NCBI GenBank assembly: GCA_004352715.1
Contig: SCFE01000114.1
Coordinates: 129,086 to 193,085 of the forward strand
DNA: 64,000 nucleotides
Direction: 5' to 3'
Source of the DNA: Hofstenia miamia
Taxonomy: Eukaryota; Xenacoelomorpha; Acoela
The notes below the pieces were generated by a model, which saw nothing but the letters and a program-made list of their open reading frames with translations, was not told the origin of the DNA and did not search any database. This document shows positions 36,985-48,240 of this stretch, in pieces. How positions within the stretch are numbered: the first letter of the stretch is position 1; each line of letters starts with the position of its first letter. The position numbers and the translations under genes were made by a program.

Positions 36985-37650
36985 TATCTCTTATGTTTCT
37001 ATCTTACTGCTCCCAGTCCTGCAGCTACTACCGGGACTGCTTTCCCCTTCATTAACTATTTCCTCTGCCAACGACCTGTACTTATCAATTTTGCCTTTCT
37101 CTTTGCTTTTTATATTCTTGTCTTTTGTTACTGCTATGTTTATCATTGTTCCCATTCTTTCCTCTTTATTTACCACAACCATGTCTAGTTTGGATGTTTC
37201 TTTCACGTTCTGTGGACTATGTTCACACCATTTGTCTCCTGCTTCTGACCTATGCTGCCTACTCAAGCTCCAATGTACCATTCCTTTTCTCTGTTTAGTT
37301 TTCCTTACTTAGCCACTTGTTGATCTTTTCTTTTTCGCAGTTTTCTGTATTCCTCTAGTATTCCCCAAGCATCACCTTCCGCCTATACCTTGTTTGTGTC
37401 TCTTTTTCTATCATTGTATTCCTCATGCTCTGTCCTTATCTTCCTTATCACCATAATGACTTCCAGTAGCAATCACTTAAATTAATTTTCTACATATTCC
37501 TTTAGTTCTAGTGCTTCTGACTTTAAAACTTCTTCCACAATTAGCAGTCTTTTCTATCCTTTCATCCTTGACTTGTATGGTCTTTCTACATCTCCATCTA
37601 ACATATATGCTCTCTTGCTGTTAGTAATTTTCCGTCTAGCTCTCTGATCA
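36985..37650 (-). pseudogene. R2/NeSL-like LINE, C-terminal part with decayed endonuclease (fragment 2)
   Basis: Minus-strand frames give GLLIVEEVLKSEALELKEY (about 37530-37580), then MVHWSLSRQHRSEAGDKWCE (37225-37281), then LDMVVVNKEERMGTMINIAV (37115-37185), ending in a Lys/Glu-rich helix. This is the C-terminal order of LINEs that use a restriction-like PD...D endonuclease. Compared with the family, the PD is LD and the second Asp is Asn, so the nuclease centre is gone. A block between the WCEHSPQNVKE region and LDMV is also missing. Confidence 0.75.
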
Positions 37651-39401
37651 TTGTTAAGTTGGGCATAATTCGGATTATTCACAATTCCATTGGAGATTAT
37701 AAAGAAAGTCTGCAGATCTTGGGTCTTAGAGACACTCTTAATTTTTTAGAAATGCTTTGAAAAAAGAAATAACATTATCTTCCAAAATCGGGTGAAAATA
37801 GCTTCTATCCTCCTTCCTTCCTTCATTTCAATTGCTGAGAATAAAAAAATTTCTATCAAGTAAGAAATCTTTGTTGTCTATTGAACACATTCATCTTCAT
37901 GTACATCCACGGGGTTTTCATCCAAACTCTATCTTTCTGAGAATTTGGTTTCTTTGTGAACTACACAAACAATTCGTCAGAAGAGATTATGTTTTCAAAA
38001 TATTCTTTGTCTCATTCTCAAGGCTCTCATCAGCACTGTTAACAACCCTGTTAACAGCTGCAAGCTGTTACAGCAAACAGCAAACAAGTGCTGTTTGAAA
38101 CAGTATATACATTTTGAACATATTGGTATATTGTCTGCATTGTTCACACATTATCAAAGTCTTTCAATCCCATCAACAGTGCATAAAAGATGGTCAGATT
38201 TCAGGCCAGTGTTGGAGTCATTGATAATATTGCACCCCCAGTACATGAACAAGCTCAATTGATAGAGGGTGTTTTAACGCATCAATTATATTTTAAATTC
38301 AGAGACTCATTAATATTCATTTAATATTGTGAGTAATTTCACCATTGTGTTGTGTGCAGTATACATTTTAACTTTTAATTTCTCAACCTTTATCAACTTC
38401 TAGAATGATGCCCTGAAATTTTATGACTACATCAAATTCTATACCAGGTCAGAAACAATTGTAAAATAAAATACCACCATCCCATATTTTCTACTACAGG
38501 TGTTTTGTTATTGACTGGTAGCATTTTTGAATTTTCACCATGTTAGCAGTTCCTTGGTGCAGTGTCCCAAATATGGCTTCCAGGTAGTTTTCATTGAGCA
38601 TTTTTTATTTCTTTACCTCAATACTATCTTACAGTTACATTTTCCACATAGTTGCTGGGAATGTGTCAAAGTTTTGCCTCACAATTCATAAAAGTTACTG
38701 CAGTAAAGAAACCAGAATGTTTCTGAAATTCACTACAAAAATTCATTTTTGGATTTATTTTTAGTTTTCTTTTCTTTTTTTTTCAAATTCTGGAAGCTTC
38801 TTTAATGTCTGTTCTGTGAGCTACCACACCTGGTACCCTAAGATGTAATTTTTTGATGTAATCCATTGTAATGCCATGTTGCTGCTTGTAATAAAGAAAG
38901 AAAATAATTTCTAAAATATTTAGTAATTTGAGACTTCTTGGGAACTTGTGTTGAGTCTGGCAAGACTCTTCAAATCTCAAAGACCCCTTTGTGATTTGAG
39001 CTTGAGTGTGAGAAGATGCCCACTGTTCTTGTAAAAATCTTTGTAATTCTGGTGATGTAAATCCAATAAAGCAATCCTGTTATAGTGAGAAATGACACCA
39101 CTGCTCAATTTGTATGGAAAATGCTGTCAATCATGGCTGTCAAGAAAACAGGAGAACTCTTAGCATGTTGAAATCTCACTGTCAAAAATGTGGAAATCTT
39201 GTTTGTGATACTCACTCACTTTGTAATACTTTTGAAATGGTATACTGCTGAACAGACATTTTTGCAGCCTTGTGTGCTGTGTTCTTAGGGCTTTTATATC
39301 TTCTTATTTGCATATATATAGTTTATTTGTTGTTTAAATTGTTTTCAAATATGTTATGCTTGTTTGAGCATGTAAATTTATAAAAACAACTTGGGGATCA
39401 T
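37651..39401. other. Noncoding DNA, CpG-poor from about 38.0 kb
   Basis: No gene supported. From roughly 38.0 kb to the LTR at 39402 almost no CpG remains (one seen near 38278). A 65-codon minus-strand frame (38783-38980) in more balanced sequence may be an old coding relic, but nothing identifies it. Confidence 0.5.
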
Positions 39402-40667
39402 TGTAACATCCTCTACCAGGCATTGTCACCATTTATTCATTGTTACTTTATAACATCGACTGTGTTGTTGCGGGTAGGGATTTACTTATTGTTACTGCTT
39501 GACTAGTTTCTTCTGTTATCTCACATAACCTTGATTAACTGTTCACTTTTTAGGTGACGAAGCCATGCTGTAACCTCCATAATGATCTTCCTGTGGGCAT
39601 CTGCCCAAAGCAGATCTCCACATCCAGCATCACCATTTGATTCAAGACTTGAGTGCCACTTCTCAGCTCAATCAAGATAGCTTATGTGTACCCTACATTA
39701 GCTCAGTGCTTACTCAAGGCATGACACAACTCGACTTAAACTCTATTGTGTGAAAGTGTTGTTTATAATTGCAACCTGACTTGTGACTAGTTGTTCATTT
39801 AATATTAAATGTAGCCATTACCAAAATATATTGGCTTGTTTAAATATATTTAGTTCGAACTTCCTAACCTACANNNNNNNNNNNNNNNNNNNNNNNNNNN
39901 NNNNNNNNNNNNNNNNNNNNNNNNNNNNNNNNNNNNNNNNNNNNNNNNNNNNNNNNNNNNNNNNNNNNNNNNNNNNNNNNNNNNNNNNNNNNNNNNNNNN
40001 NNNNNNNNNNNNNNNNNNNNNNNNNNNNNNNNNNNNNNNNNNNNNNNNNNNNNNNNNNNNNNNNNNNNNNNNNNNNNNNNNNNNNNNNNNNNNNNNNNNN
40101 NNNNNNNNNNNNNNNNNNNNNNNNNNNNNNNNNNNNNNNNNNNNNNNNNNNNNNNNNNNNNNNNNNNNNNNNNNNNNNNNNNNNNNNNNNNNNNNNNNNN
40201 NNNNNNNNNNNNNNNNNNNNNNNNNNNNNNNNNNNNNNNNNNNNNNNNNNNNNNNNNNNNNNNNNNNNNNNNNNNNNNNNNNNNNNNNNNNNNNNNNNNN
40301 NNNNNNNNNNNNNNNNNNNNNNNNNNNNNNNNNNNNNNNNNNNNNNNNNNNNNNNNNNNNNNNNNNNNNNNNNNNNNNNNNNNNNNNNNNNNNNNNNNNN
40401 NNNNNNNNNNNNNNNNNNNNNNNNNNNNNNNNNNNNNNNNNNNNNNNNNNNNNNNNNNNNNNNNNNNNNNNNNNNNNNNNNNNNNNNNNNNNNNNNNNNN
40501 NNNNNNNNNNNNNNNTTTGACACATGTTATTTTCTTGGTTGCAATATACAAATAAATCTGAAATAATCACACTTGATCTAATCATAATATTTTTTAATCA
40601 TTCCTTTCGATCTTAGTATCTTCTGCGACGTCTGCAGCTTATTTCTATTTATTTGGATGATGCTACA
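39402..40667 (-). repeat. 3' LTR (element orientation), interrupted by an N gap
   Basis: Plus-strand ends are TGTAACATCC and GATGCTACA, so in element sense it begins TGT and ends ACA. It matches 50028-51150 on both sides of the gap at 39874-40515. The gap is set at 642 N, but the other LTR has only about 496 bp there, so its size is overestimated or this copy carries an insertion. Confidence 0.95.
39874..40515. other. Assembly gap (642 N) inside the 3' LTR
   Basis: Flanked on both sides by sequence collinear with the other LTR. Confidence 1.
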
Positions 40668-40677
40668 CGCCCCCCTC
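40668..40677 (-). promoter_or_regulatory. Polypurine tract
   Basis: In element sense GAGGGGGGCG directly precedes the 3' LTR (TGTAGC). A purine run in this position primes plus-strand DNA synthesis during reverse transcription. It is the only such G run nearby. Confidence 0.8.
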
Positions 40678-43600
40678 AGCTTGTGTTATTTTTAGCACAG
40701 CTCTTTCTCCGTGAACCAGAGTGTCCGCCTTTCAAATTATCGTTTCTGCCTGCTGATTGGACCACATTGTTTTTGCGAATTCTATTTGTTTTGTCATCTT
40801 CAAGACTGCTTCTCTCTCAGTTGTTACTACGTTTGCGTATTTCAGGAAATGTGCTTCTCTGATGTCTTCCACTATCAGCATTATCTCTCTGAGTTCGTTT
40901 ATTTTTTGTGAAAAGATGTCGTAATGTTTCTGATATAGCTGTATTCCCTTAATGCTGATCATAAGCATCATCTGCATGTCGGCTCTGATCATGTGTGCCA
41001 AATCTTCTCTGATCTGGTTGTCTGGATAGAAGAACATGTAAACTTTCATTAAACTGTGAGTATTTGCCACATCCTTATAGAAGAAACTGATATTATTTCT
41101 TTTTTCTTCTTCTGTGATCGTGTTGGGATCGTTTTTGTTTAATCTCATCATTGTGACGATTTCGACCCTCTTGGTAACGTCATAATAGCAGTATCTTTTC
41201 TCCCACATATTGGTCCAGACTATATCATTCACTCCGGAGAATAACATTATAGCTTTTGGGTTCCGTTCTTCAATTTCTTTTCTGAGATCTTGCAGTTGTT
41301 CATGTATTGGTTTACCGTGGGTGTAGAGTTGGTCTGGCAATATTGTGCCTTTGATGTAAACCCTCTCCTTATTGCTGTTTTGTTACAATATTGCTTTTGA
41401 TTTCTTGTAGTCATCTCTTTCTATTATAGCTCTTGCTTTTGTTTTGTTGTTTACATATGACTTGTACTCATGTAGGAATGTCTTCACAACCTTAACATCT
41501 TTTGGTAATCTCCAACATGGGAGGACCATTGGTATTGTGATAGTCTCTGGTGGTGTGCAGATCAAAAGTTTCGTTTCTATTTCTCATTCTATGTGCCAGT
41601 ATGATCCTTCTGTTGTTGGTGCTGTGGCTAGACCTATTGTAGCAGTGTAGTTCATCTTTGCTTCGGGAATCGTGTCCCAGAATGCCTGTGTGAGTCCCCT
41701 TCCACTTAGTTTTACTCGTAATTCTTCTTTAATTTCTACTTTTGAAGTGATGCATTCAATGTCTATAGCCAGCTGGTTGTAATGTCTCAATAATTCTTCC
41801 AGTTCTGTTCGTGTAAATGCTTTGGTGAACATGAGTTTCATCGTCACGACTGTTTGTTGTTCTCTAATGCACTGGAAGTTTCTCTCTTTATGTCTTTTGA
41901 TTCTTTTGTGATTTTAATTTTGACCAGGAAATGCTCATCATCTGTGTCTATCCATTCTATTGTTTTAGCTGGACTAATTTCTCCCCACTTTTCAATGTTT
42001 ATTCTGTCGATTGTTTGTTGTGTTTTGGGAGATAGCAATAATCTAGATGATGTCAATAGTTGCTCTTCCTCTAGCATTTCTGCTTGGGATTTCGTAACCA
42101 TTTCACAGACCTCTACCAGTTCCGTAATGCCTCCTCTTTTCATCATTTCAGCGCTTTGGATTATCTTGGTAAATGTGCACCATGGGCTGTCGTGTTCATA
42201 GTGTTCCATTTCCTGGTCTAATGTTTTCTGCACATTCCTCTGTACTAGCGTTTTGCGGATTTCGGCTGTGCTCGCCAGTTTTCTCTTAATAATTTTCTTT
42301 GTAGTGAGCCATGGCTGGTTTTGGAGTTGCTTCATCCGTGTCTTGGATGTTGCTCCCCACATATACTTTTTCATCAGCTCGTTGAATATCATGATCTCAC
42401 TGGGGCATATCCCCGTTTTATTTGCAATGCTTACTATTGATATTTTTCCCAGCGGATTTACTTTCATTATTATTCTGCTTAGTGTTTTTCCATTGCTTGT
42501 ACTGGCTTTTCTGCTCAATTTGGTGACTCCAGTTTTCCAGTGTGCCCTTTTAAAGGCCAATTTTTTGTCTGAGTGTTGATCAGGGATATTGCAATTTTGT
42601 ACTTCTTTGACTTTGTTATTTTGTGACGGATTTGTCATGAAATCGGGAGTCTTAGTTCTACGTCCTCTGTTGTAAATATGGCTAGTATCCATGCTGTGGT
42701 TCTATAGCATATTTCTGGTGCGTTTTTCTCTTGAATAACAATTGTTTAAAATCTTTTTTCATGTTTAATTTGTAGGCTCTGTTTACTTCTGTCAGCGCCA
42801 TTTCTACTGATTTATGGAATTTTCGGGATGGTGCATCGATTCTTATCTCTGGCCAGCCTTCTTCTACTTTTTGTTGCAACTTCATATTTCTCCAGATTGT
42901 TTGAATCTGTTGTAAGTGGTCCTGTCGTTGCGTAAGCCTGCATTTTATGAACAGTGTGTTTGCTTTTTCACTTCCTTCTATGTCTGTTGTCATTTCTATC
43001 GTTTTAGTTTGTCTATAAAGATTGATTGCAATGCATGTGTCTACCATGATTCAGTAGATCTGCACCCAATAATCTATCTGTAAATCTAGACGTATTAGCT
43101 CTGGGATCATTGTGCTTTTGTCTGTTTTCTCCCATGGGAAAATATTTTCACCAAATCAGCATGCGTTTTCTAAATGTTCAGGAATCTCGTCCTGTGTTGT
43201 AATTGTTATTAATACAACTCGGACGTTTTGTACTCTTGCCATTCTTGTTGTGTCGTCCACTTTCTTTTCTAACACTTTTATATATTCTTTTTGTTTCAAT
43301 ATGTGTATAATCATGAGGTTTTCTGCATCCATATTTATTTTCAGTATCTCAGCAATTTTATCTTTGTATGCCATTATTGCTTGTGTTGTGTCCAGCATAA
43401 ATGCGTCATCAAATACAACGTGCACCATACTGTGCATATATGGCCTTTCTAACATTTCATTCATTTCTTGTGGATAACTAATAATGATGTTCACTTTTGG
43501 TCTGTTGTTTGCGTCGAGCACAATTGGTAGGAACTTTCCTTCAACTCTCATGACTTTTCGTATGTAGGATTTTGTTTCTGGTGATAGTTTTGCAAATTCA

Positions 43601-44121
43601 TTGTAGTGCATCTTTGAGGTTCCCATGAAATAAGGGTGTAATGTTTCTCCCTCTATTTTTGACATTCGTTTTTCTCTTTCTTTTGATCTAACCATTCTCT
43701 CTGATGTTGTTTCTGAGGAGGCGTGTAGCTGGGTCATCCTTAATGGTAGTCTACTATTGCTTGGTTCACAGTCCAAAGGCTGTGAATCTGTGCTGATATT
43801 TTCTACTGTTTCGCCCTTGAATTGGCTCACAGTTACTCCTATCAGCACTTGACCAGCTGTGGTTCCAGATGAGATTACGTCAGCCTTGAATCACTTTTGT
43901 ATCTCCATGGTTCTTCCACCACTTACACCTTCCCCTGGAACTCTTTGTGTCTCACTGCCCTTGAATTGGCGTAGTGGACTTTGGGAAGGAAAGTTGTGCT
44001 GTGCACCAGTTCTCTGTGTGCCCTTGAATTGGTGGTGCAGATCCCTGGTGGGAGAGGCTCTTTGTCTGTTGGTCTCTCTGCCATTGAATTGGCCTTGAGG
44101 ACTACTAGGATGCTGTCTCAC
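40678..44121 (-). pseudogene. 3' coding region of the gypsy element (env position), unknown product
   Basis: After integrase, about 3.4 kb is mostly open in one frame (ORFs at 44121-43891, 43848-43156, 43047-42682, 41847-41584, 41565-41383 and 41340-40732). A 282-codon ORF in another frame (42692-41844) fills the middle. It overlaps the upstream ORF by 11 nt, and its TGA is followed 2 nt later by an ATG of the main frame. Breaks in the main frame are mostly TGA. The product(s) would total about 1000 residues: hydrophilic, Lys/Glu-rich, partly coiled-coil. I see no signal peptide, membrane segment or Cys pattern typical of an envelope, and no known domain. Ordinary gypsy elements lack this region. 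The frame change could be two indels or genuine overlapping ORFs. Confidence 0.7.
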
Positions 44122-44176
44122 TCTACATCATCTATTCATCAGCTCTATGTTCTCATCCCTTCAGCCCTTGATTCGA
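43812..44176 (-). repeat. Peptide-coding minisatellite, QF(K/N)G unit
   Basis: On the plus strand GCCCTTGAATTGG or a near match recurs about six times (near 43813, 43884, 43959, 44021, 44082 and 44164), spaced about 60-80 bp. In the element's frame each encodes a QFKG/QFNG core (GQFNGRET, HQFKGTQR, RQFKGSET, SQFKGETV) separated by variable polar linkers. It lies at the junction between the integrase tail and the 3' ORF region, so it may be a flexible linker or a short-motif array. Confidence 0.75.
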
Positions 44177-46022
44177 CTTCTGGTTTGAGAACTTCTTTGT
44201 ACTCTCCTTCTCCTGTTTGTTGTTGAGAGTTCCTCTGACTGCTGGGCTCTGCGCACTCTCTTCCTCATCAGTGGGTGCATCATTTTCCTCTAGTTTCCTA
44301 AATGCAGTTAGTAAATTTATATCCCATATTTCAGGGTCAATTATAGGTTTATTTCTCACTGCCCTCTGAGGCAGTATTCTTTGGCTTTGCTCATCATCTC
44401 TGATTTCCGCTGTGTATTCATCATCGAATTCTTCTTCATGTACACTATCTAAATCATACATATCATATATAATCTCATTGCCATTAATTCGGCATATTTT
44501 AAATTCAGCATTGTCATCTATCTTTGTTTCCTTGATGTCTGCTGTTGCTCTCTTCAGGTTTTGAAAATGTAAAAGTCTATTATTGTCTAGCATGTACTCA
44601 TTGTTCAGTAGTGTTTGTGTTATCATGTGAGGGCCAGACCATACCATTTTCTACTTCTGGACTTGGTTTGTGTCTATGAGTTTGATTGGTGTGAATGCAT
44701 ATACCTTGTTGCCTACTTTGTGTGTGTGACCATAATTTTTTTTATTATAATTGTGTTGTTGTCTTACTGCAGACTTCTTTATATTGTGGCACATGGTTTC
44801 ATGAATTCCTGTGATCTGATTTCTTAATTGTTGTATGTATGCATTGTCCAACTTCCCACTATAATTGGTATACTGCATCGAGAGCAGGGTTGCTGCCTCT
44901 CTTCTGAACATGGCTTTGAATGGTGATACTCCAGTTGTTGCATGCACCGATGTATTATAATAGTATTCGATCATTTCAATTACCTCTCTCCATTTATTTC
45001 CTCCTATTTGTGTTGTTGCTACCCTAATTAGCTTGATCAATGTTTGCTAAGTCGCTCTACTGCTCCATTGGCTTGAGGGTGATAGGCAGTTGTCTGTTCC
45101 CTTGCAATTTCTAATAGCTTTGCCATCTCTTGAAAAAGTCTGCTTTCAAACTGAGGTCCTTTGTCTGTTATGATCATTTCCATTGGTCCCAATCTCAATA
45201 TCCATTCTTTTAAGACTAGCTCGGCTGTAGTTTCTGCTGTGGTATTTTTCATCAGGATCATTCTCACATATTTGTTAAAGTTGTCTACTATCACTAGTAA
45301 GTACTGATAACCTTCAGCATCATCTCCAAGTCTATATGAACTATTTCATTGGGTTGTGTTGCAATGATTTTCTCTAGTGGTGCTCATTGTGTCGGGAAGT
45401 GCTGTTTGTTGTTTAGGAGACATGTCGTGCATTTATTGATGATGTCTTCCACAACTTTTCTGACGGCTGTTGTTATGAACCACATGTTGAACGTTTTCTC
45501 TGTCTGTGTTATTCCCAAGTGGCCCTTCTCATGGATTTTTCATATTAGTTATCTCTTAAAATAATCAGGTATCACAATTCGGTTGTTTCTGGCTTCGACA
45601 TATAGCAGTCTGTTTTTGTTGATCTTCCACTTGTCACGTTCGTAGTATCCTGCCATTATCTTAGATAATGTTGTTCGTGGTTATTTAATTTTCTTTATAA
45701 TCTCACTTAAGACTATATCGTCTTTTTGTTTGTCCACTATTTCTTGTTCCATTATTTCCTCTCTTATAAGTATCAGTAGCACTGCTTGACCTTTCTCATC
45801 CACATTTATCTCCAGCAGCCCTTCATATTCAGTATGCGGCAGGAACTGGAACTGCTTCTTCTCTCCATCTGTTTTTGTTGCATCTCTTTGGTACTCTGGG
45901 AGTGATGTCCAGAAATCCGCGTTGTTGTGTAATGTGCCTTTTCAGTGTTCAATCGTAAATGTGAATTCGTTTAGATACTTGATCCACTGGGACACTATTC
46001 CAGACTTATCTCCTGAAAACTT
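44153..46022 (-). pseudogene. gypsy integrase with GPY/F-like module and acidic tail
   Basis: The frame downstream of RNase H gives a zinc-binding HHCC domain (KIHEKGHLGI near 45530, then CTTC near 45425-45435) and a catalytic core: first Asp in HIDL near 45331, second in ITDKGPQF near 45160, and Glu in NGAVERL near 45058. The spacing from second Asp to Glu is exactly 35 residues (DD35E). TSVHATTGVSPFKAMF follows, and WSGPHMI near 44630 corresponds to the GPY/F module. The 44647-44153 ORF continues as an acidic tail. Integrase joins the cDNA to the host chromosome. Stops (TGA before KIHEKG and before APLEK; TAA; TAG at VQK) and frameshifts after the first Asp and after ERLSKH make it inactive. 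Confidence 0.9.
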
Positions 46023-47724
46023 CTTCAGAACTTCTTCAGCCAGGCTAGACCTCTGTTATCTGTTCACACTCTAAATTCCCTTCCTATGAGGAAATGTCGA
46101 AATTTCTTAATGCTTTCTATCAGTGCAAGCATTTCTACCTTGGTGCAGCCATAGTTTTCTTCACTAGCTCTCAGCTTGCAGCTAAAGAACTGAATGGGTA
46201 CTTCCATTCCATTTCTTATTTGGCCCAATGTTGCTCTGATTGCCACTTTACTCGCGTCGCAGTCCAATATGAATTTCTCATTGTAGTTGGGTGTATTAAG
46301 GGAAGGTAATTTCGCAAGTTCTTCCTTGATATTATCAAGTTCCTCTTGTTCTTGCCAAGTCCATATGAATGGAACTGCTTTCCTCATCAATCAGGTCATC
46401 TTCGCTGTTTTTCCAGCTATGTTTGGAATAAAGGTGCTGTAATAATTGAAGAACCCCATGATTCTCTGGATATCTTTTTTATTATTTGGTTTTTCTATTT
46501 TTTGGATCATTTCTCTGGCATTGTCTTTCATGCATATTCTCCCTTTTTCTATCGTCCTTCCAAGGAACACTATTTTTTCTTTTAGGATATCACACTTGTT
46601 TCCGTTAATTCGGAGTCCTGCGTTTTCTAAAACAAATGTCCTCTATATAGGTGTTGACTCCCTCTTCCATTCTATGTGTCTTGTTTTTAAGTACTTTCTT
46701 TATATATCTCTGAAATGTTGCTGGTGCATTAGAAAGTCTGAACCCCATATATATCCATTTGTACAGCCTGTATGGGGTTATGAATTCTGTCTTCTCTATA
46801 TCCTCTTCCTCCATTTTCACTTGCCAGTAAGCCTTACATAAGTCCAAAGTTGTAAAATATTTATGTTTGCTGGCTTTGTAGAGCATATCCCCTATTCACT
46901 TTTTTGTCACTTCATTAAGTTTATGGAAATTGATGCATAGTCAGTACTTATTTCCCTGCTTTATGAACACAGTTGGTGCTGTGTACAGGCTTTTGCTCGG
47001 CCAGATGATTTTGTTGTCAATTAGTTCTTCTAATATCCGATTGTATTCTTCCTTCAGCTGCTCCGACACTCTTTTGACCGGTAATTTAATCGGTTTGTCT
47101 GTTGTCATAATGATTTTGTGTTTTTCACCTACTGCCTGACCAACACTTATTTCTCCATAGTTGAATATATGTTTATGCTTCTCTAGGAGTGTCCTTAATT
47201 GCATGATGTCTTGTTCTTCTAGATGTTGATAGTCCTCATCATTTATCTCGGGTATCTTGTGTGTATCTTCTTCTTCTGCTTTCGTCCCAATGCCCCCGAG
47301 TCGGCATTTGGGAGTACTTGCAATGTTGATGGTGTTCGTCCACTCGCCCTCGAGTCAGCCATGTGGAGTACTATCCGGTTTCATTTGCAAGTCCTTGAGT
47401 TGACCATACAAATTACTTGCTCCATCGTCGTCTTCCATTGCCTTCCAGATGAGTCTGATGTTGGTTCTAATGTATTTTCCATATATTCTTATCTGAGATC
47501 TTTTCAGGTTCACATTCTGGTTTGTAGTGTTGAGTATTGGTACCCTTCCTCTGCCGTTTTTTATTGTACAAACACTAGACAGCATTGAAACTCATTTGGT
47601 GTTAATGCCTTTATTGTCATATAGCATTATATCAGCTGTGATATTTGCTTCTGTTTCAATTGTGTGCATCTTCCATTGATGAGGCTGTAGATGAATATCT
47701 TCTTGTAGTTGAAACATGATTGTT
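46023..47724 (-). pseudogene. gypsy reverse transcriptase and RNase H
   Basis: From a frameshift near 47725 the pol frame runs on with TGA stops at 47355 and 46941 and others. RT landmarks: WPSKSLYTAPTVFIKQGNKY then TGA then LCINFHKLNE (about 46910-47010), where the stop sits at the conserved Arg of the fingers; motif A TTLDLCKAYW (near 46840); FRLSNAPATFQR (near 46720), where Gly is usual instead of Arg; and YIEDI (near 46650), where the catalytic pair is normally Asp-Asp. RNase H follows: ILDCDASK (near 46275), the Glu in KVEMLAL and the Asp in TDNRG, with a TGA before it. The AIRATL stretch has Arg where Gly is expected. RT and RNase H convert element RNA to DNA; this copy cannot. Confidence 0.92.
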
Positions 47725-48196
47725 CTCTGTTTTCCTGTTCCTCTTCAATTTCCATCTCCTCTTCTTTCACCTTTATCGTTTTGTTCACGTAGTTAATGAC
47801 ACAACCATTTTTTGTCAGGAAATCATTCCCTAATATGACCTCGTATGGTAATGAGTTGTTATGTGTGTCCACTACTACTAAAGGTTGTTTGAACATTGTG
47901 TTCACGATTCTCATTTGTGCAATGTTTATCATTCCTTTTGTGTTGATATAATCCCCTGACACATTAATTAATCTCTTGTTACAATTCTTCATATCTTCTT
48001 GTTGGAATCCCAATTTTGTAGTGCATTCATCAGTAATTATGGACGTTGCTGCTCCGGTATTGATTGTCACTTTTGTCATCACTTTGTTAATGGCTATCAT
48101 TATTGTATTCATCATGTCAAGGTTTGCTAGGATCATTATTGCTGCATGGTTGTTCTGAGTCAGCACTCTAGTTAGTTTTCCAACTCCTTGTCAGTT
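47627..48196 (-). pseudogene. gypsy aspartic protease
   Basis: An open frame of about 185 codons in the -1 frame relative to gag. It carries TINTGAATSII (near 48050-48080), where the active-site triad DTG has become NTG, and the second protease signature VILGNDFLTK (near 47815-47845). Retroviral-type proteases dimerise and mature Gag-Pol, so loss of the Asp abolishes activity. The change is AAT preceded by C, that is CpA where an active copy would have CpG. The frame is broken near 47725; the next pol frame resumes there. Confidence 0.88.
48175..48181 (-). promoter_or_regulatory. Possible gag-pro -1 frameshift site
   Basis: GGAAAAC is placed so that the gag frame (GAA AAC TAA) can shift back one base into the protease frame (GGA AAA CTA). 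It is not a perfect X XXY YYZ heptamer. The gag frame also has an earlier TAA at 48241-48243 in this copy. Confidence 0.3.
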
Positions 48197-48240
48197 GGTG
48201 CTGCTTCGTCAATTTCGTCCTCCATCTGCAGTATGTCCTC

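Noticed and set aside
36926-37312. 128-codon hydrophobic plus-strand frame
   Set aside because: Antisense to the R2/NeSL-like LINE fragment, which gives recognisable motifs.
41854-42579. Plus-strand frames of 108-115 codons in the gypsy 3' region
   Set aside because: They are antisense shadows of the 42692-41844 ORF, with hydrophobic composition typical of antisense reading.
40678-44121. Calling the 3' region an envelope gene
   Set aside because: No signal peptide, fusion or membrane segment and no glycoprotein-like Cys pattern can be seen; position alone is not enough.
46446-46841. 131-codon plus-strand frame
   Set aside because: Antisense to the gypsy RT, whose motifs are clear on the minus strand.
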